This document shows, one piece after another, positions 1 to 12,945 of a stretch of 64,000 nucleotides of DNA (position 1 is the stretch's first letter; each line of letters starts with the position of its first letter). The stretch spans positions 1,410,527-1,474,526 of the forward strand of contig VWZW01001369.1 of assembly GCA_013397115.1 (NCBI GenBank). The letters are read 5' to 3'. Source of the DNA: Edolisoma coerulescens. Its lineage: Eukaryota; Chordata; Aves; Passeriformes; Campephagidae. The notes under the pieces are model-generated. The model ran no database searches, was not told the origin of the DNA, and saw only the letters and a program-made list of their open reading frames with translations. The position numbers and the translations under genes are program-made.

Positions 1-979
1 AAGGCTTTGCTGTGGCACACTCTTCCCCTTACAGGATTGCTGAGAGCAAGCTAAAGTAAATCAGACTGCAGAGAGCTGCAGAAGTATCCTGCAGGTGATG
101 GGGCAGCAGAACGGCAGATGAAACTCAGTGCCAATAAACACAAAACAAAATGCAGAGGGGAAGATAAATCAAAGTACACATCCAAGATGTTGGTTAATCA
201 CCTATTGCCATGCCAGGAAGAAATGTTGAAGTTCCTGGATAGGGTTATACAAAAATGCCAGCTCATTGCACAGCAACAGTCAAAAATTCCAGTCAGATGT
301 TAGAAACTGCAAGGAAAGCATTGAAGAACAAAACAGAAAACATTTCAACACCTTCTGCTCTAAAAGCAAAGGGGAACTAGTCTGGGACTGGAGAAGCATA
401 AATGGTGCATGAGCTGAAATGTGGATTACTTTTTCCAATTTCTCAGTACAAAGAAGTATAACAAAAACATTTTGAGGAAGCAAGCTTAAATTAAACAATA
501 GAAAAGTTTGCACAATCCATCATCATCCACCGTTATGAATTAATTGCTACAGGAGGTTTGTCAGCAAAAAATATAAACAGAATCAGTTCCTTTCCTGCTA
601 TTGAAGAGAAAAGGTTGAAATGCAAATATCAAATTATGAGGTTCCTAAACTACTGATTTGCTAGAGACAGTAGTTCATAGGAGAGCAGAGATAAGTTTAA
701 ATGCTCTTGGTTTGTGGTACTTCTTGCTGATGACCACTGTCAGAGATAAAATACTGGACATCACCGCACAGAAGTTTTTTTGTTCTTAAATTAATATGCA
801 GTTATAATTTCTGGTCCAAATGATGTGCTACTCCTTCTGTGAATACTGGTTAGAATTGCCATTCAAGTGGCTTTGACAGACTGAAAACTGAATCTGACAG
901 AAATCCTATGAAGTTCAACAGTGACAAAAGCAGCCAGTACACAGTAATCCCATCCAACAGCATACACAGGAAACCAATG
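1..979. other. unique AT-rich DNA, nothing recognised
   Basis: I see no repeat family, RNA gene or convincing coding frame here. Short open frames on both strands have no recognisable motif and read as chance frames. Confidence 0.6.
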
Positions 980-1295
980 GGCTGAAAAGGAGCTCTGCAG
1001 GAAAAGACCTGGAGGTCCTAGGGAAGAAAGCTGCATTGAGTCAGCAGTGTGTCCCTGTGGCGATGAAGACTACCAGCTTACTCCTCTCCGAGCAAGACTG
1101 TAGGCAACAGATCAATGGATGCGATTAATTCTGTCTGCTCTTCTCTTGTGAGACCACACCGAGTACTGTGCCCAGTTTTGAACTTCCCAGAATAAGCAAG
1201 AATTTAATATACTGGGGTCAATTCACCACAGTTAGAGGAATGAAGCCCACTGGGCACAATGAGAGGATGAGGGCGCTGGGTATGATGACTCTAAT
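980..1295 (+). mobile_element. decayed CR1 LINE fragment (3' part of reverse transcriptase ORF)
   Basis: The stretch keeps the order of blocks typical of the CR1 RT C-terminal region on the plus strand: a GACCTGGAGGTCCT-like block near 1006-1019, a GTCAGCAGTGTGTCCCTGTGG block near 1039, and GTGAGACCACACCGAGTACTGTGCCCAGTTTTG-type sequence (first bases GTGAGACCACACC) near 1147-1178. These match the segment that in intact CR1 encodes the end of RT. Many indels and substitutions break the frame, so it is a fossil. Edges are approximate because the flanks fade into unique sequence. The orientation is opposite to the CR1 at 11665-12945. Confidence 0.8.
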
Positions 1296-2144
1296 TATCT
1301 GGAGCTGTCCTGTAAAACAGGGCACTGCTGTGATAGCACAGTACAAAGCAGGAGGAATTTCATATCTGGCATCCAGCTGACTTGCCTGCTAAATGTCTCA
1401 CTTTCTGCATTCACACCACACAGTATCTTAGTGACAGAAAACATGAAAAACCCATGGAAACAAAGCAGAAAAGTAGAAAATAGAAAAAATAAATTAGACA
1501 TTCATCTGATAGCCCAATGCAGGTGTCTGAGCTATGCTCAGTGGCTTTCAAAAGTGCAGACATGACCAGTGATTAGCTAAGTTTTGGACAGTCATGAAGG
1601 ATCTCTTCTTGAACTTGAAAAACATTTCTCTTTTCAGATTAGATTAGTGCAGATTATAAAATTTAATTTTAAACCCAAAATACAGACACTACATATGTGT
1701 GCTCATTCACACTCATAGTCAGCTGTGGCAGTGGAAAACTTCTGCTTTGATATTATACCTTCAGGAAACAAACCCTTTACAACTGCACCAGAATTATGGT
1801 AATTGGAAGTTTCCTCTGTGGCAGGTATTTATAAACATTTAAAATTCTTGGTGCCTAATTACAGCTATTCATTGAAAGCATTAGTTCTCCCTTCACAGAG
1901 GGACAGTACCTCCCTCATTCCTCAGGGAGGACAAGTTCCCCTGCTGTTGCCTTTAAGGAGCAGTGTTTCTGCATGGACAAGGAGGACTGTCCCACATGGC
2001 ATGCCACCTGGAGGTAAAGAGAAATCATACTAAAGCTCCCTGAAGGACCTGGAGCCAAGATCCAGTCTGGATAGATCTATATTACTGTAATGTTTTCAGA
2101 GGTACTTTCTGGCAGATAGCATTAAAGATCTGTTTCTCCAGTTT

Positions 2145-2164
2145 ACCACAAGATGGAGGTGCTG
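2145..2164 (+). promoter_or_regulatory. CTCF-like motif
   Basis: ACCACAAGATGGAGGTGCTG resembles the CTCF core (CCAC, then AGATGG or AGGGGG, then a purine-rich GC part), with one clear departure after the GG. Motif resemblance only; occupancy cannot be judged from sequence. Confidence 0.3.
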
Positions 2165-3228
2165 TCACTCAGAATCACTCATTAAGGAATCGGGAAAATG
2201 GTGGGTGTTCTACAACAGGCACTATAAAATTTTATGGACATATTTAAGAAAGTAATAAAAAATAATGGTATGCAACTGTGACATATTATATTATTAATTT
2301 ATTTTAAGCCAACTGTGTAATGACATAGCCAATCATCTTTGAACCAGTGTTATTTCAAAATGCAGCAGCTTCACATTAGCATTTGAATTACTGAATGCTG
2401 CAGATACCGTTTTGAATCACATATCTGTTGGAAGTGGGGACATCTGATAATACTCTCCAAAAGCATACAAAGTGGTGGTTGCCAGAGTCAGATGGGTGCC
2501 ACCTTCTTGGATATATTATCCTGAAATGATCTTTCTCTATATCAAACCACTTACTGCCAATGAAATTAAATGATAAAGCATGTTTTTGACTGTAACAAAT
2601 ACAGGTCTTGCTGTTCTCAGAGGCATTCAATCGACCTTCATCAGAAAACCCAGGAGGGTATTTGCCACCAGAAGGCTTTAAGATTGCTTATTAAGTCATG
2701 TTTATAGTATTGTTCACTTTTTTAATGCTGAAGCAGAGACAAATAAGGGACCCCTCATTTGGTCTTTTTGCATGAGCCTAGCAGACCATGGACATGAGCT
2801 CTTACTCTCTGCCAAAAGCTCAAAAGCTTTATCCCTTGAGTCTGCATGGATAGGTTCTTATTCTGTGCTTTCTTCTTTTATTTAAAACTTCAAAGGAAAA
2901 AGGTTAGTTCTTTTTTTTCTGCAGCTTCATTTTTTTCCCTCACATCTTCTTTGCTACTGATTATTTTGCTGTTTTGAGGAGAATTTGAAACAAAAGTGAA
3001 ATTGGTTTACCTTACTTTACAATAAGACAGACATGGAAATAGTCAGAAAGGAGAGACTATGAAGATCTGGATACTTTTGATGTTCAGTGATGCTATGTTT
3101 GCATTGAACAAGTTCGATAATACAGAGAAGTGAAAATCTCTTTAGGTGTACTGTTAAACCATGGACAAACACTAGGACCCACTCTGCAAATCCTGACTTC
3201 ATCTGCACATCGTTCCTTTGCTGCTTGG

Positions 3229-3249
3229 AGCCACCATCTAGTGGCTGCA
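3229..3249 (-). promoter_or_regulatory. CTCF-like motif
   Basis: Read on the minus strand this is a good fit to the CTCF core: CAGCCACTAGATGGTGGCT. It is the closer match of the candidates in this window and points toward the plus-strand candidate at 2145. Confidence 0.4.
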
Positions 3250-3907
3250 TGGTTCGTGTGACCACAGTTTACTTGGGTTTAGTCAGATTAATATAAACAG
3301 ATCCCAAGGACTGAAAACATGTAGAAAGCTCCCTAATGTAAAATAAATTATACTACCATAGCAAGACAAGCCAGAGGAATAGTAGGACTGTGAGGAGGAA
3401 CTGGATCACAGTTGTAGACTAGATATCTCAAGACAGAACAATTACTGCATGTCTTCACTAATGAGGGTGCATGAAATTTAAAGTTCTTAACGTAGTTCTC
3501 ATTGTATATGAAATAGTGGATGCTGAAGTTCTGTAGAAAACAAGCATACATATGAAATTGACAACCTATTTTATATATCATTATAGACCTGTTGTAGCAT
3601 CCACGTTATCTTTAATTTTCAATTAGTTCTTTAAAATGTGAGGTAAATTGCCAGATATATAGCTGAAAAAAGTCAAATTTAGGGAATAAGAAAAGTAAAA
3701 ATGTATCAGAGTTTTCCACTGTAATATGTCTAGTATTCAAATGGCAGATTGTTGGTGAGCAAGCTTATGACTTAATTCGTACCACAAATACTTTCATTTA
3801 ATTTCTCCTAATTCCAAAAAATTCCAGAAAACACACTGAATCCAGAAAGATTCAGTGAGTTTCTGGATAGCTCATTGATGTCAGAACAAAATATTTCAAT
3901 CAAAACG

Positions 3908-3990
3908 TGTCCTGCCTTGGCATGGAGGTTGGACTAGAAAATATCCAGAGGTCACTTGCAATCCTAACTGTCCTGTGATTCTGTGTTCTG
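3908..3990 (+). mobile_element. CR1 LINE 3' tail
   Basis: The GGAGGTTGGACTAGA block followed by CCAGAGGTCACTTGCAATCC and the terminal TGTGATTCTGTGTTCTG is the 3' end of CR1, whose hallmark is a short ATTCTRTG-type terminal repeat instead of poly-A. Only the last 80 or so bases are present, as expected for a strongly 5'-truncated insertion. No coding part remains. Confidence 0.85.
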
Positions 3991-6900
3991 ACATACTGAA
4001 TAATTTTCCAGTCTACAAATACTTGTAAAATAACTTATTCAAGCTGAATCTGTATTTATTCATTTTAAAAATGTTTCCAAAAGATAACCAAACTTAGCCA
4101 TAGAAGTTTATAAGTGCTCCCGATCTCTAAACTTACAAACCACAGTTAACAGCAAAAGGAGCATATATTGAAAATACATTAACATTGTAGGCCATGTAAT
4201 TGTCTAATTATAAGAGAACATTCTTAATCATAGGTGATTTTTATTCACTACATTTTCAACATTGCTGCTTGTTTTTAAGAAAGTAGTTGGCAGAGATCTT
4301 TTTATGTTGTTTAGAAGAAAGCACAAAACATAACACTGATTTTTGATGGGCAGATGTTTTCTGTAGTTCCTCGTCTGAAACTGCTGGCCTATAAATGTGT
4401 TTATAGTAGCAAAGAAGAACATGTTTTGTGTCAGAATAAATCTGTGGCAAAGGCAAAGATGCCACTTGTTCAGGTGCTGAATACAGCCTCTGTGTCTCCC
4501 CAAAACTCTTCTTGGTTTACACAGATGCCCTTTACCATTAAACTGTTGAAGAGGCTCAAGACCACTCATGCAGCAGCATGAGTGAAATAAGTTAATACTT
4601 TTGTGTTCTGTAACTGAGTGGTCAACAAACATACATGTTTGATTACAGATGGCAAGTAGTTCATTAATCCAGTCACTTGGGGATGATAAATTCCTTGGTC
4701 ATAAGTGTGGGCACAGGTATCTAGTTGAGAATAAGACTATTACAGCTTTGATTGTTCCCATTAAATAGATATCATGTGTTCTTTACATCCAGATTTTCAG
4801 TCATTCTAAATTAAGGATTATTTCTGAATTGAGGGTTATATTACTTAAATTCTACTGATAAAGATAAAATGCAATACAATTAGGGGAAGACAAGCCCTTC
4901 AGATTTATTTATATCCTGCCTAATGCAAATGTGAAGGTTCTCCTATTCCACATAAATATGCAATCACTTCCTTGAAACTTGCTAAGCTGTCTGCATCAGC
5001 AGTTTCTCATGAGTTATACAACTTGCTTGTCTTCGAAAAAAAATGCACAGCCTCCCCTTCACCATCAAAAAAATGCCACACTAATATAAATTGCAGCTCC
5101 TGGCAGCCACAGGTGAGCATCAAACAATGCAAGCTACATAATTACAAGTTTTGATGATTGAAGAGGCGAGTTAAATTCTAATGTTCTTTCCCATTTTTAT
5201 GCAGTTCTCAATAGAAGTTCCTATACGCTTAATCCTAAAAGGGCTTGAGGAAGAATGAAGCAGGAGGAATCAACACTGGTCCACTTTTAGGAAAGTGAAA
5301 AATGCTGGGTAGGAAATTGAAGCAGCAGCCTTTCTATAAATTGCTTTTTGGACTTTAATTGTCCGAAACAAAATATTTCATTTCTTTGGGGATGCTGTAT
5401 CTTTTTAAAATTAATTTTGTCCAAAGCAAAACACATCTTTTTTTTTTTTTCTGTCTTTTTTTGAGGGGAGAAGGTGGAAGGGGAGGGGAGGTCAAATTTC
5501 AGTAATGTATATTCTGCATTTATTATTTTTTAAAATAGATATAACCTTTCTGCTGAAAAGATCTTTGTGATGTTCCACACAAATTTTTGTACTGTGTTGT
5601 CCAGCTCAAGTTATTTCACCACCTGTAATCCAAAATGGAATTATAGATCCTGTAGATTTCTTTTATTGATTTCTTTTTTATTACTGCTACACATTTATAG
5701 TAACTTGAGACACAGTTTAAAATATCATGCCACTGATATTTTTCTTAGTTTTTAAAGGTCAAGAGATTTATGTCTTCATCTGTAGGTAGTTTAAAAGTCT
5801 TTTCTTTGCCACAGCTCTGAAAGAATAGGATTTAGGTATCATCCTTTTATTCTCATTCGTCACTGGAAAAGATATGGCATCCTTCTTACATTTTACTTAA
5901 GTGGGATAAGAAAGAGTACTTTTTTCTGAATTCTGTTTCAGTTACAGCAGAGAAATATCACTTAGAATTAATATGTGAATAGAGTCAACGTGAGACCAGC
6001 ATTTGGTTTTCAGAAAATTCTGTTCATTCCTATGAAATAAATAAAAGTATCAGTGCAAACTCAAAATGTTAGATAATTCAAGAATGATTTTGACTTAGTA
6101 AACTCTTGGAAAGTTTGTTACTTAGAATTCTGTGTCTGAAATCCAGAGACTGATATTAAAAGTATTTATCAAAGAAGCAAGATGAGATCTAAAGGGCATG
6201 AGGTTACCAAGGAATAATGCAGAACACATCTCAAGACTCTTTTGTCCCAGAGCTACAGCTGAGAGCGGCCAGAAAAGCAGTGCACAGACCTCTGGCACTG
6301 CCCCTGTGGAAACATGCATAAGCTGCACATGCAATCCAAGGGGAGGTGCCAAGGGCCTCCTCAGCTCACCTACTGCAAATGAATGAATCTCAAGAAACTC
6401 TTTGAAGACCAATTGTTGCAAACCGTAATATAATTAGCATTTACGCAACTCCTTTGGCAAAAATATGTTACATACCATTCCAAGAACAGAGAGCATGATT
6501 GTTTTTAAGGCTTATATAATTTTAGTGTTAAAGAAGTATTTTAGCACAAAAACAACTGTGTATTGCTACAGTTTTGTTTTGGCTCATCTACTAAGCCTTA
6601 AAGCAATTATCAAGATGACCAAACCCTTGTCAAGAACAGGATGCTGCTGTGTTAGGCAGCTCAACAGCTGTTTGATTGTGCAGGTTAGATCTCTGCTTTA
6701 CTCAAATTCACAGTAAAGCATCATTATGCAGTGGATATGGATTTATTTACACTTTATGATGAGCTTTTAAAATTAAGTGATTGTTCACAGTATGCAGGAG
6801 TATTTTGTATTTTGAGGATTTAAAAGGCATTATGCTAATAAAGATGAGAGCTTTAGAGAGTGGTGGGGTTTTTTTCCTGAAATGCAAGAAGTTCTGCTGC

Positions 6901-7045
6901 AGAAATAGTTCTGCCTTATTGAATTACAAGGTACCATCCTGATTTAAATTACGGAACAATGTCAGGAAGTCTTCTGCCTGAAGAAGTCGTGCAGTATTAG
7001 TAGTACCACAAGAGGGTTTTTAATTTGTGTGTTACATCATTAGAA
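3991..7045. other. unique AT-rich DNA, nothing assigned
   Basis: It holds a 134-codon minus-strand open frame (4228-4632) with no recognisable domain, a T-rich then GA-rich stretch near 5437-5490, and a partial CTCF-like core CCACAAGAGGG at 7006-7016. No gene can be supported. Confidence 0.55.
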
Positions 7046-7631
7046 TATGGTGGTTTCAGCTGGGGTAGAGTTAATTTTCTTCATGTTGGCTGTCAAAGGG
7101 CCCTGTTTTAGATTTGTGCTGAACACGGGGTTGATAATAGAGAGATGTTTTTGTTGTTGCTGAGCAGGACTCACCCTGAGCCGAGGCCTTTTCTGCTTTT
7201 CATGCTGTCACAAAGGCAATGGAGCTGAGGGTGCAGGGGAGGCTGGGAGGAGACACAGCCGGGACAGTGACCCAAAGGGATATTCCAGACCATATGGCAT
7301 CATGCTCAGCATATTAAATGCAGGGAAGAAGGAGGAGTGGGGGGACATTTGGAGTGATGGCGTTTGTCTTCCCAAGTAACCATTACACGTGCTGGGGCCG
7401 TGCTCTCCTGGGGATGGCTGAACACCTGCCTGCCCATGGGAAGCAGCGGCTGAATTCCTGGTTTTGTTTTGCTTGTGTGTGCGGCTTTTGCTTTCCCTAT
7501 TAAACTGTTTTTATCTCAACCAACGAGTTCTCTACCTTTTACTCTTCCAAATCTGTCCCCAGTCTCACTGGTGGGGGAGAGAGCCAGCGGCTGCCTGGGG
7601 CTTGGCTGCTGGCTGGGGTTAAACCACGACA
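7046..7631 (+). mobile_element. solo LTR of an avian endogenous retrovirus
   Basis: The 5' edge GGTGGTTTCAGCTGGGGTAG and the 3' edge GGGGTTAAACCACGACA are the ends of a common bird LTR family; GTGGTTT and AAACCAC form the terminal inverted repeat. The order between them fits an LTR on the plus strand: a degenerate TATA region near 7308-7318, an ATTAAA polyadenylation signal at 7499-7504 followed by the typical TTTTTATCTCAACC stretch, then the GC-rich U5 end. No internal retroviral sequence or second LTR adjoins it, so it is a solo LTR from recombination. I could not find a target-site duplication, so the first bases may be mutated. Similar terminal CCACGACA occurs in the LTR ending at 19671. 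Confidence 0.85.
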
Positions 7632-10600
7632 CCCTGTAACTGTGGTAGGACTTCAGATTGGTTTTGGGGTTTTTTTCCTAAGTAGAATATTTGAGTTTCT
7701 ATACCTATTCAAGCAGCATTAGAAAATACACATTTTTATAAAATGAAGAAGTAGAAGTCTCAAAGGTAACCAGTAACTCTTTAGTCTGTTTTCTTGAATT
7801 CTGTCAGGTAAAAAATATGGATATGAATATTAATGAGATTAAAGTGGCTTTTGCATGTGCTTTGCAAAATTGGAAAATCAAGGGCAGAAGCATTGCCTGT
7901 GATTCCTCCCACAGAAAAGGAGTTGCATTAAAGAGAGAAGCTCCAGAATAAAGAAATAACGGGGAAATGGCCGGCGCTGAAGAAGGACTGAATTTTCTAC
8001 TGAAAACAGTGTTCAATTTAACCAAAGCCCCTGCTAAGTTGTCCTGACATGCTGTGTTGGGTAATTGTTGGCACCTTTTGTTAGAAACATGCAGTTATCT
8101 GAATGATGCCTTATGTTAAATATAGTCAATTATGAATTTTCCTTCACTGTACAGTGTCTCATGGGAAAAGAATGAGAGCTGGAAAACCAACAAGTAAAGG
8201 CACAGAGGAGCAAACCATAGTCTTCTTCAGTTTTAGTGTTTAAAATGGCACTGTTGACGGAAACTGGGGAAATCTGTTTTAAATGGAGAACAAGTAGTCT
8301 ACCTGACCATTACTTTGAAAACAGAAGAACCGTGAAAGTTTGAGTTTTGTGGACTGGGTAGTTGAATCTTCTCTAACCATGGTGAGAAATAGTATGGGTT
8401 TGCACGTATCTTGGAGAACCAGCTGTGCTTTGGAAATTATTTTTTGCCTCTCACTCCAATACCATCTGTATTTGCCTGTTCACTTGCATAAATAGAAATA
8501 AGATAGAGTTTGTAGACAGTAACTACCTCTCCCCTCACATCTGGCAATTTGCAAAGGCACACATTAGGCACAATTTTGAGGGAATACATTTAAATGTTTT
8601 TTAAGGAGGGGTTTTTTTTTCTTTTTATGTTTTGAGCGTAAAGGAGCAAGGATCAGGAGAAGGAATATGGTATGTAATTACATTTAATAAAAAAGAAAAT
8701 TGTTAACAGTTTGCTAACTGCATGAGGCATCTTTGTGCAGCCCCAGACAGCAGCAAATCTAGGTTAGCTATTGTCTCCAGCCAAAAGGTATGGACAGATA
8801 CAGATGGCTCCGATAGGACACCGATGGCATGCACCTGTTCCAGAAAGCTGTTCCAGGTGCTCTGGGGAGATTGGGATAAATTGGGAAGCAGAGCTGTGGC
8901 TCCAGCATGGGCGGGGAATATACCTCATGTACCCCAGCAACCTGGATGTGGAACATGAGAGTGGTTTGCAGAGAGTCCAGACCCACCAGCTAGAAGCAAA
9001 ACAGTGTGTGTTTCCAGGGTAGGGTCACTCACAGATTTCTTGACTCATGCATAGTGGTGCATGCTATTGATATCTGCCACAGTTATATTTTTGCTGGTGA
9101 AAAATACTTCATTTCCCACAGTAAGTTTTGTGTTTAGTCTTGGGGATAATGAGGATGTCTATGTGAGAAAGCAAAATTAACTGTGAAAATCACAATTCCA
9201 CCCTGACAAATATATCTTCACAAAAGGCTGGGACTGGAAATAGCATTTTTCTGAGACTGTATGTTCAAAAACTGTTGACTTGTGAGGAATCTGGGGCTGG
9301 AGTCATTGCTAAACATTTAACTTAAGCAAGAGATTTCTTAGATTTCTTGCTTTTGCCTCAGAAAGATTTCTTCTGCATCCTAGTAAATATATATTTAGCA
9401 ACAGCATCTGCCACATCAAGATACATTTTTACATGTTTACAGTATTTTTAACATTGGAATTTTAATGCAATTCTGTCTGGTTGCATAGTACTGCGCCATA
9501 CTAAAAAAAACCGAAACAAAACAAACAAAAAAACTAATTAAAAGGAAAGTCTAAGCTTTCCATCCTTAGCGATTATCATTTATGTCAGCAAAAAGATCAC
9601 CAGCCCCATAATAATTTACCCCGTGTTCCCCTTTTGTGACTTGAAGTGCTTGGAAAGGGATCATTCTGCAATAAATGTCAAATGCGTGTTTTATCGAAAT
9701 ATCTCAACATACTCTACTGACAAAATTTAGTTATGGATAATTTATAGTCTTCAGTAGCCAAAGTAATCTATGAGTTCTTTTAAATTGCCTTTGTTTCTGA
9801 AATAAACTCAGTTGGCTGTGAAGCATGAAGCAGAATTTAAAGCAATATTTCATAAATCTGTCGCTGAAGATTAAAGCAATCTTTAATTTACAAATGCTGT
9901 AACCAGCTCTGTATGTTTACTTCACAGAGCTTTGAAAATTCAAGCATCTCTCATGCCTCTAACCAGAGCTTCTCACAACCTCACAGAAGAAGAACAGCCA
10001 GAAACTCTCAGTGCAGCTTCTGTAAGTCTCCACTTACTGGTATTTCTCACTAGAGCTGAATGCGATAGCATGCAAGGGCAGCCTATGAACACAGGAAAGG
10101 GAACACAGACCTCTTCTTCCTACCCATAACTGGAGGCTAGAAACTGTCCCATGTTCCGTACACACTGACTGAAGGTAAATATGGACCACTCCCACTAGGA
10201 ACAGTCAGTCCAGCCTTTCTTGTTCACCCATTAAACACCCAGCTCACCCAGACTCTCAGGACTGCAATGCTCTTCCCTCTGCCTTTCCTTTGTCTTGCTT
10301 ATGCCCTGTGGGAGCATTGGTATTGAGGCCATTTTTCCTTGCCGAGCTTTAGCTCTTGGTTTGCCACCACTGGTCCACCTCCCTGCTCAGATGTGAGTTA
10401 AATCCTCCTTCCCCATGCCCTCATGGATATCAATACCTTGCTTATGTATCATATGGATGAGAAACATTATAATGATGTTGACTTCTAAGAAGAGATGGTT
10501 GTTGTTTTCTGTGAAGCAGAAGGCAGCTACTTTCTGTTTAGTGTTGATGTAAAGCAATTTAAAGAAAACAAAACATAGTCAACATATTTAAATGGAAGAA

Positions 10601-11664
10601 AATAATTTTGACTTGACTATGCTTCCAAGTAGACATTTTGATAAAGCAAAAGGCTAGGCTGACAAGTCTATTTAAACAGTATTTACAAACCCAGGCTCAG
10701 CAGTTCATTGGCTGTAAATCCTCTCCAGCATATAAACACCTACCCTATACAGACCACCAGTTTCACCCTTGTGTGAACATTGCTGGAACAGCCTTTGCGA
10801 TTAGCCTATGTGATGTTCTCGGTGTGACATCTTTCTGTTTAACCCTGGCATTTTGATAGAAGAGTTAAATACTGGTTTAGACAAAGGAAAAACGAATAAA
10901 AGAGAATGATTCCTTCATCATCCACTTACAAGGTGAATTGAGGAAAAACTCGGTCTGCACAAGCAGTGTATGCGTCGTAATTACTGACCACACAGGCTTC
11001 TGTTGCTTGAATACCTCTTAAATCTTCTTCTGAATTTAACCTAAAAAGTCCAAATGAACCTTTTCAATATTTTTTATTCTGCCTCTGTTTTTCTTCTCTT
11101 CCCAAAATATTTGCTGAAATTTATGCTTAATTTTGTAGATCAATAAGCTTTGGATCAAAAAAAAAAAAACCAAACCCTGTGCCCACCTGCATTTCCAAAA
11201 CACACTTTTGTGGTTTTATGTTACCACTTACACCACCACCACAATTCCCTGTATCATCTAGGGAAGTATCTCACTGAATTCACCCCTTAGTCTTTTGTCT
11301 AAATTTGGTCAAAGTGCATAGGAAAATAACTTTATTTAGATTAAGTTGCTGGTATGCCAAGATCATTGCCATTCAGTGTGATCTCATTGTTTCCTTGCAG
11401 ATTCTCTTGTGTGGCTGTTTTATTATGGAAATGAAAGGAACTTCAGAGCAAGAACTCTCATTTATTCTGTGCTTACATCACCTCACATTATGTGACATGC
11501 TCAGAAATAGACAATAATAGAATAAACAACTAAACTGGGTTTGACAGATGATAGTAAGTCGTTGTATGCTGCACTTAATTACTGAAAGCCACTGAATACA
11601 TGCAACAGTTCTGTGAAAGAGGTTATAAGTTTATTAAAGTTCAAACATAATTGCTGATATTTGT
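7632..11664. other. unique non-coding DNA
   Basis: No nameable repeat or gene. A somewhat GC-richer patch lies at 8720-9020, where overlapping short open frames occur on both strands without recognisable motifs. A run of A lies near 11159-11170. Confidence 0.55.
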
Positions 11665-11729
11665 TCATAAGAGTCTTGTCTTGTTACATGGGAGAATAGA
11701 CCAACCCCCAATCTCACTACAACTTCCTT

Positions 11730-12122
11730 TCAGGCAGATGTGGAGAGCAGTAAGGTTTTCCTGAGCCTCCTTTTCTCCAGGCCAAACAACCCCAGTACCC
11801 TCAGCCGCTCCTCACAGGACTTGTGCTCCAGACCCTTCACCAGCCCTGTTGCCCTTCTCTGGACACACTCCAGCACCTCAATATTCTTCCTGAATTGAGG
11901 AGCCCAAAACTGAATGCAGTACTCAAGATGTGACCTCACCAGTGCCGAGGACAGGGGGACAATCACTGCCCTGGTCCTGCTGGCCTCACTATTGCTGATC
12001 CAGGCCAGGATGCCATTGGCCTTGTTGACCAGCTGGGCACACACTGGTTCATTTTCAAGTACTGTAAACCAGCACCCCCACGTCCTTCTCCACTGGGCCA
12101 ATTTCCAGTCACTCTGCCCCAT
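11730..12122 (-). pseudogene. CR1 reverse transcriptase remnant, C-terminal end
   Basis: A 130-codon open frame covers the C-terminal end of the CR1 RT protein. Recognisable blocks in order are AQLVNKANGILAWI, then VRSHLEYCIQFWAP, then VLECVQRRATGL, then GLFGLEKRRLR. It ends in a stop at about the usual place. It is separated by a frameshift from the catalytic segment upstream, so it cannot yield a working protein. Confidence 0.9.
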
Positions 12123-12351
12123 CCTGTAGCACTGCTACAGGGTTATTGTGGTCAAAGTGTAGGACCCGGCACATGGTCTTGTTGAACCTCATGTCCTTGG
12201 TCTTGCCACTTTTATCCAGCCAGCTCCCTCTACAGAGCCCTCCTACCCTCCAACAGATCAACACTCCCACCCAGCTTGGTGTCATCTGCAAATTGACTGA
12301 GAGTGCCCTTGATCCCCTCATCTGGATCATGGATAAAGATATTAAACACAA
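12109..12351 (-). pseudogene. CR1 reverse transcriptase remnant, active-site segment
   Basis: An 80-codon frame carries the segment downstream of the RT active site: GTLSQFADD-type sequence is encoded here, but partly in a different frame from the track above it, showing a frameshift near the active site. MRFNK and LHFDHNN match the conserved CR1 blocks. Part of the element at 11665-12945; not an independent gene. Confidence 0.8.
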
Positions 12352-12945
12352 CTGGCCCCAGTACTGAGCCCTGGAAACCCACTAGTGACCAGCCACCAGC
12401 TGGATGTGGAATCTTTCATCACCGTTCTCTGGGCCCATGTGTCCAGACAGTTTTTTAGCCGGTGAACAAAACCCCCACCCATGTCATGAGAAGCTAGTTT
12501 TTCAAGGAGAATATTGTGAGAAATGGTGTTAAAGGCTTTACTAAAGTCCAGGTAGACACATCCACAGCCTTGCCTTCATCCACAGGTCTTGTCATATAAG
12601 GAGATCAGGTTTGTCAAGCAGGATCTGCCTTTCACAAACCCATGCTGGCTGAGCCTGATCCCCTGGTTGTCCTGCATGTGCTGCATGATGGCACTCAAGA
12701 TGATCTGCTCCAAGACCTTCCTCAGTGCAAGGTCAAGCTGACAGGCCTATAGCTCTCCAGATACTCCTTCTGGCCCTTCTTCCACACAGGAACCTCCTAG
12801 ACTGTCCCCTCTCAGCTGTGTTGTATTTCCAGCAGACATCTCTAAGACCCCCATGAGAACAAATGCGAGCAATTGTGAGACTTTTCCCAGCTGCTTACAG
12901 AATATTTTGTCTGCCTCTTCCTAGTTGTTGTGTGGTCTGTGCATT

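Larger units (their letters stand above)
1296..3907. other. unique non-coding DNA
   Basis: No gene or nameable repeat is visible. It contains two CTCF-like motifs, listed separately, and otherwise ordinary AT-rich sequence with scattered chance open frames. Confidence 0.55.
11665..12945 (-). mobile_element. CR1 LINE fragment with reverse transcriptase sequence
   Basis: This is the best preserved transposon in the window. Read on the minus strand it encodes the middle and C-terminal part of the CR1 RT. The catalytic F-A-D-D box lies at 12281-12292, followed by TKLGG and then the MRFNK and CRVLHF blocks near 12160-12200. The 3' part of the ORF is still open for 130 codons (11730-12122), including the LEYCIQFWAP and VLECVQRRATG blocks. 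Frameshifts separate this from the preceding 80-codon frame (12109-12351) and from upstream RT sequence, so no active enzyme is encoded. Both edges are approximate; the 5' half of the element (endonuclease) is absent, as is usual for CR1 insertions. Confidence 0.93.

Noticed and set aside
4228..4632. 134-codon minus-strand open frame as a gene
   Set aside because: No motif or family resemblance; overlaps frames on both strands; length compatible with chance.
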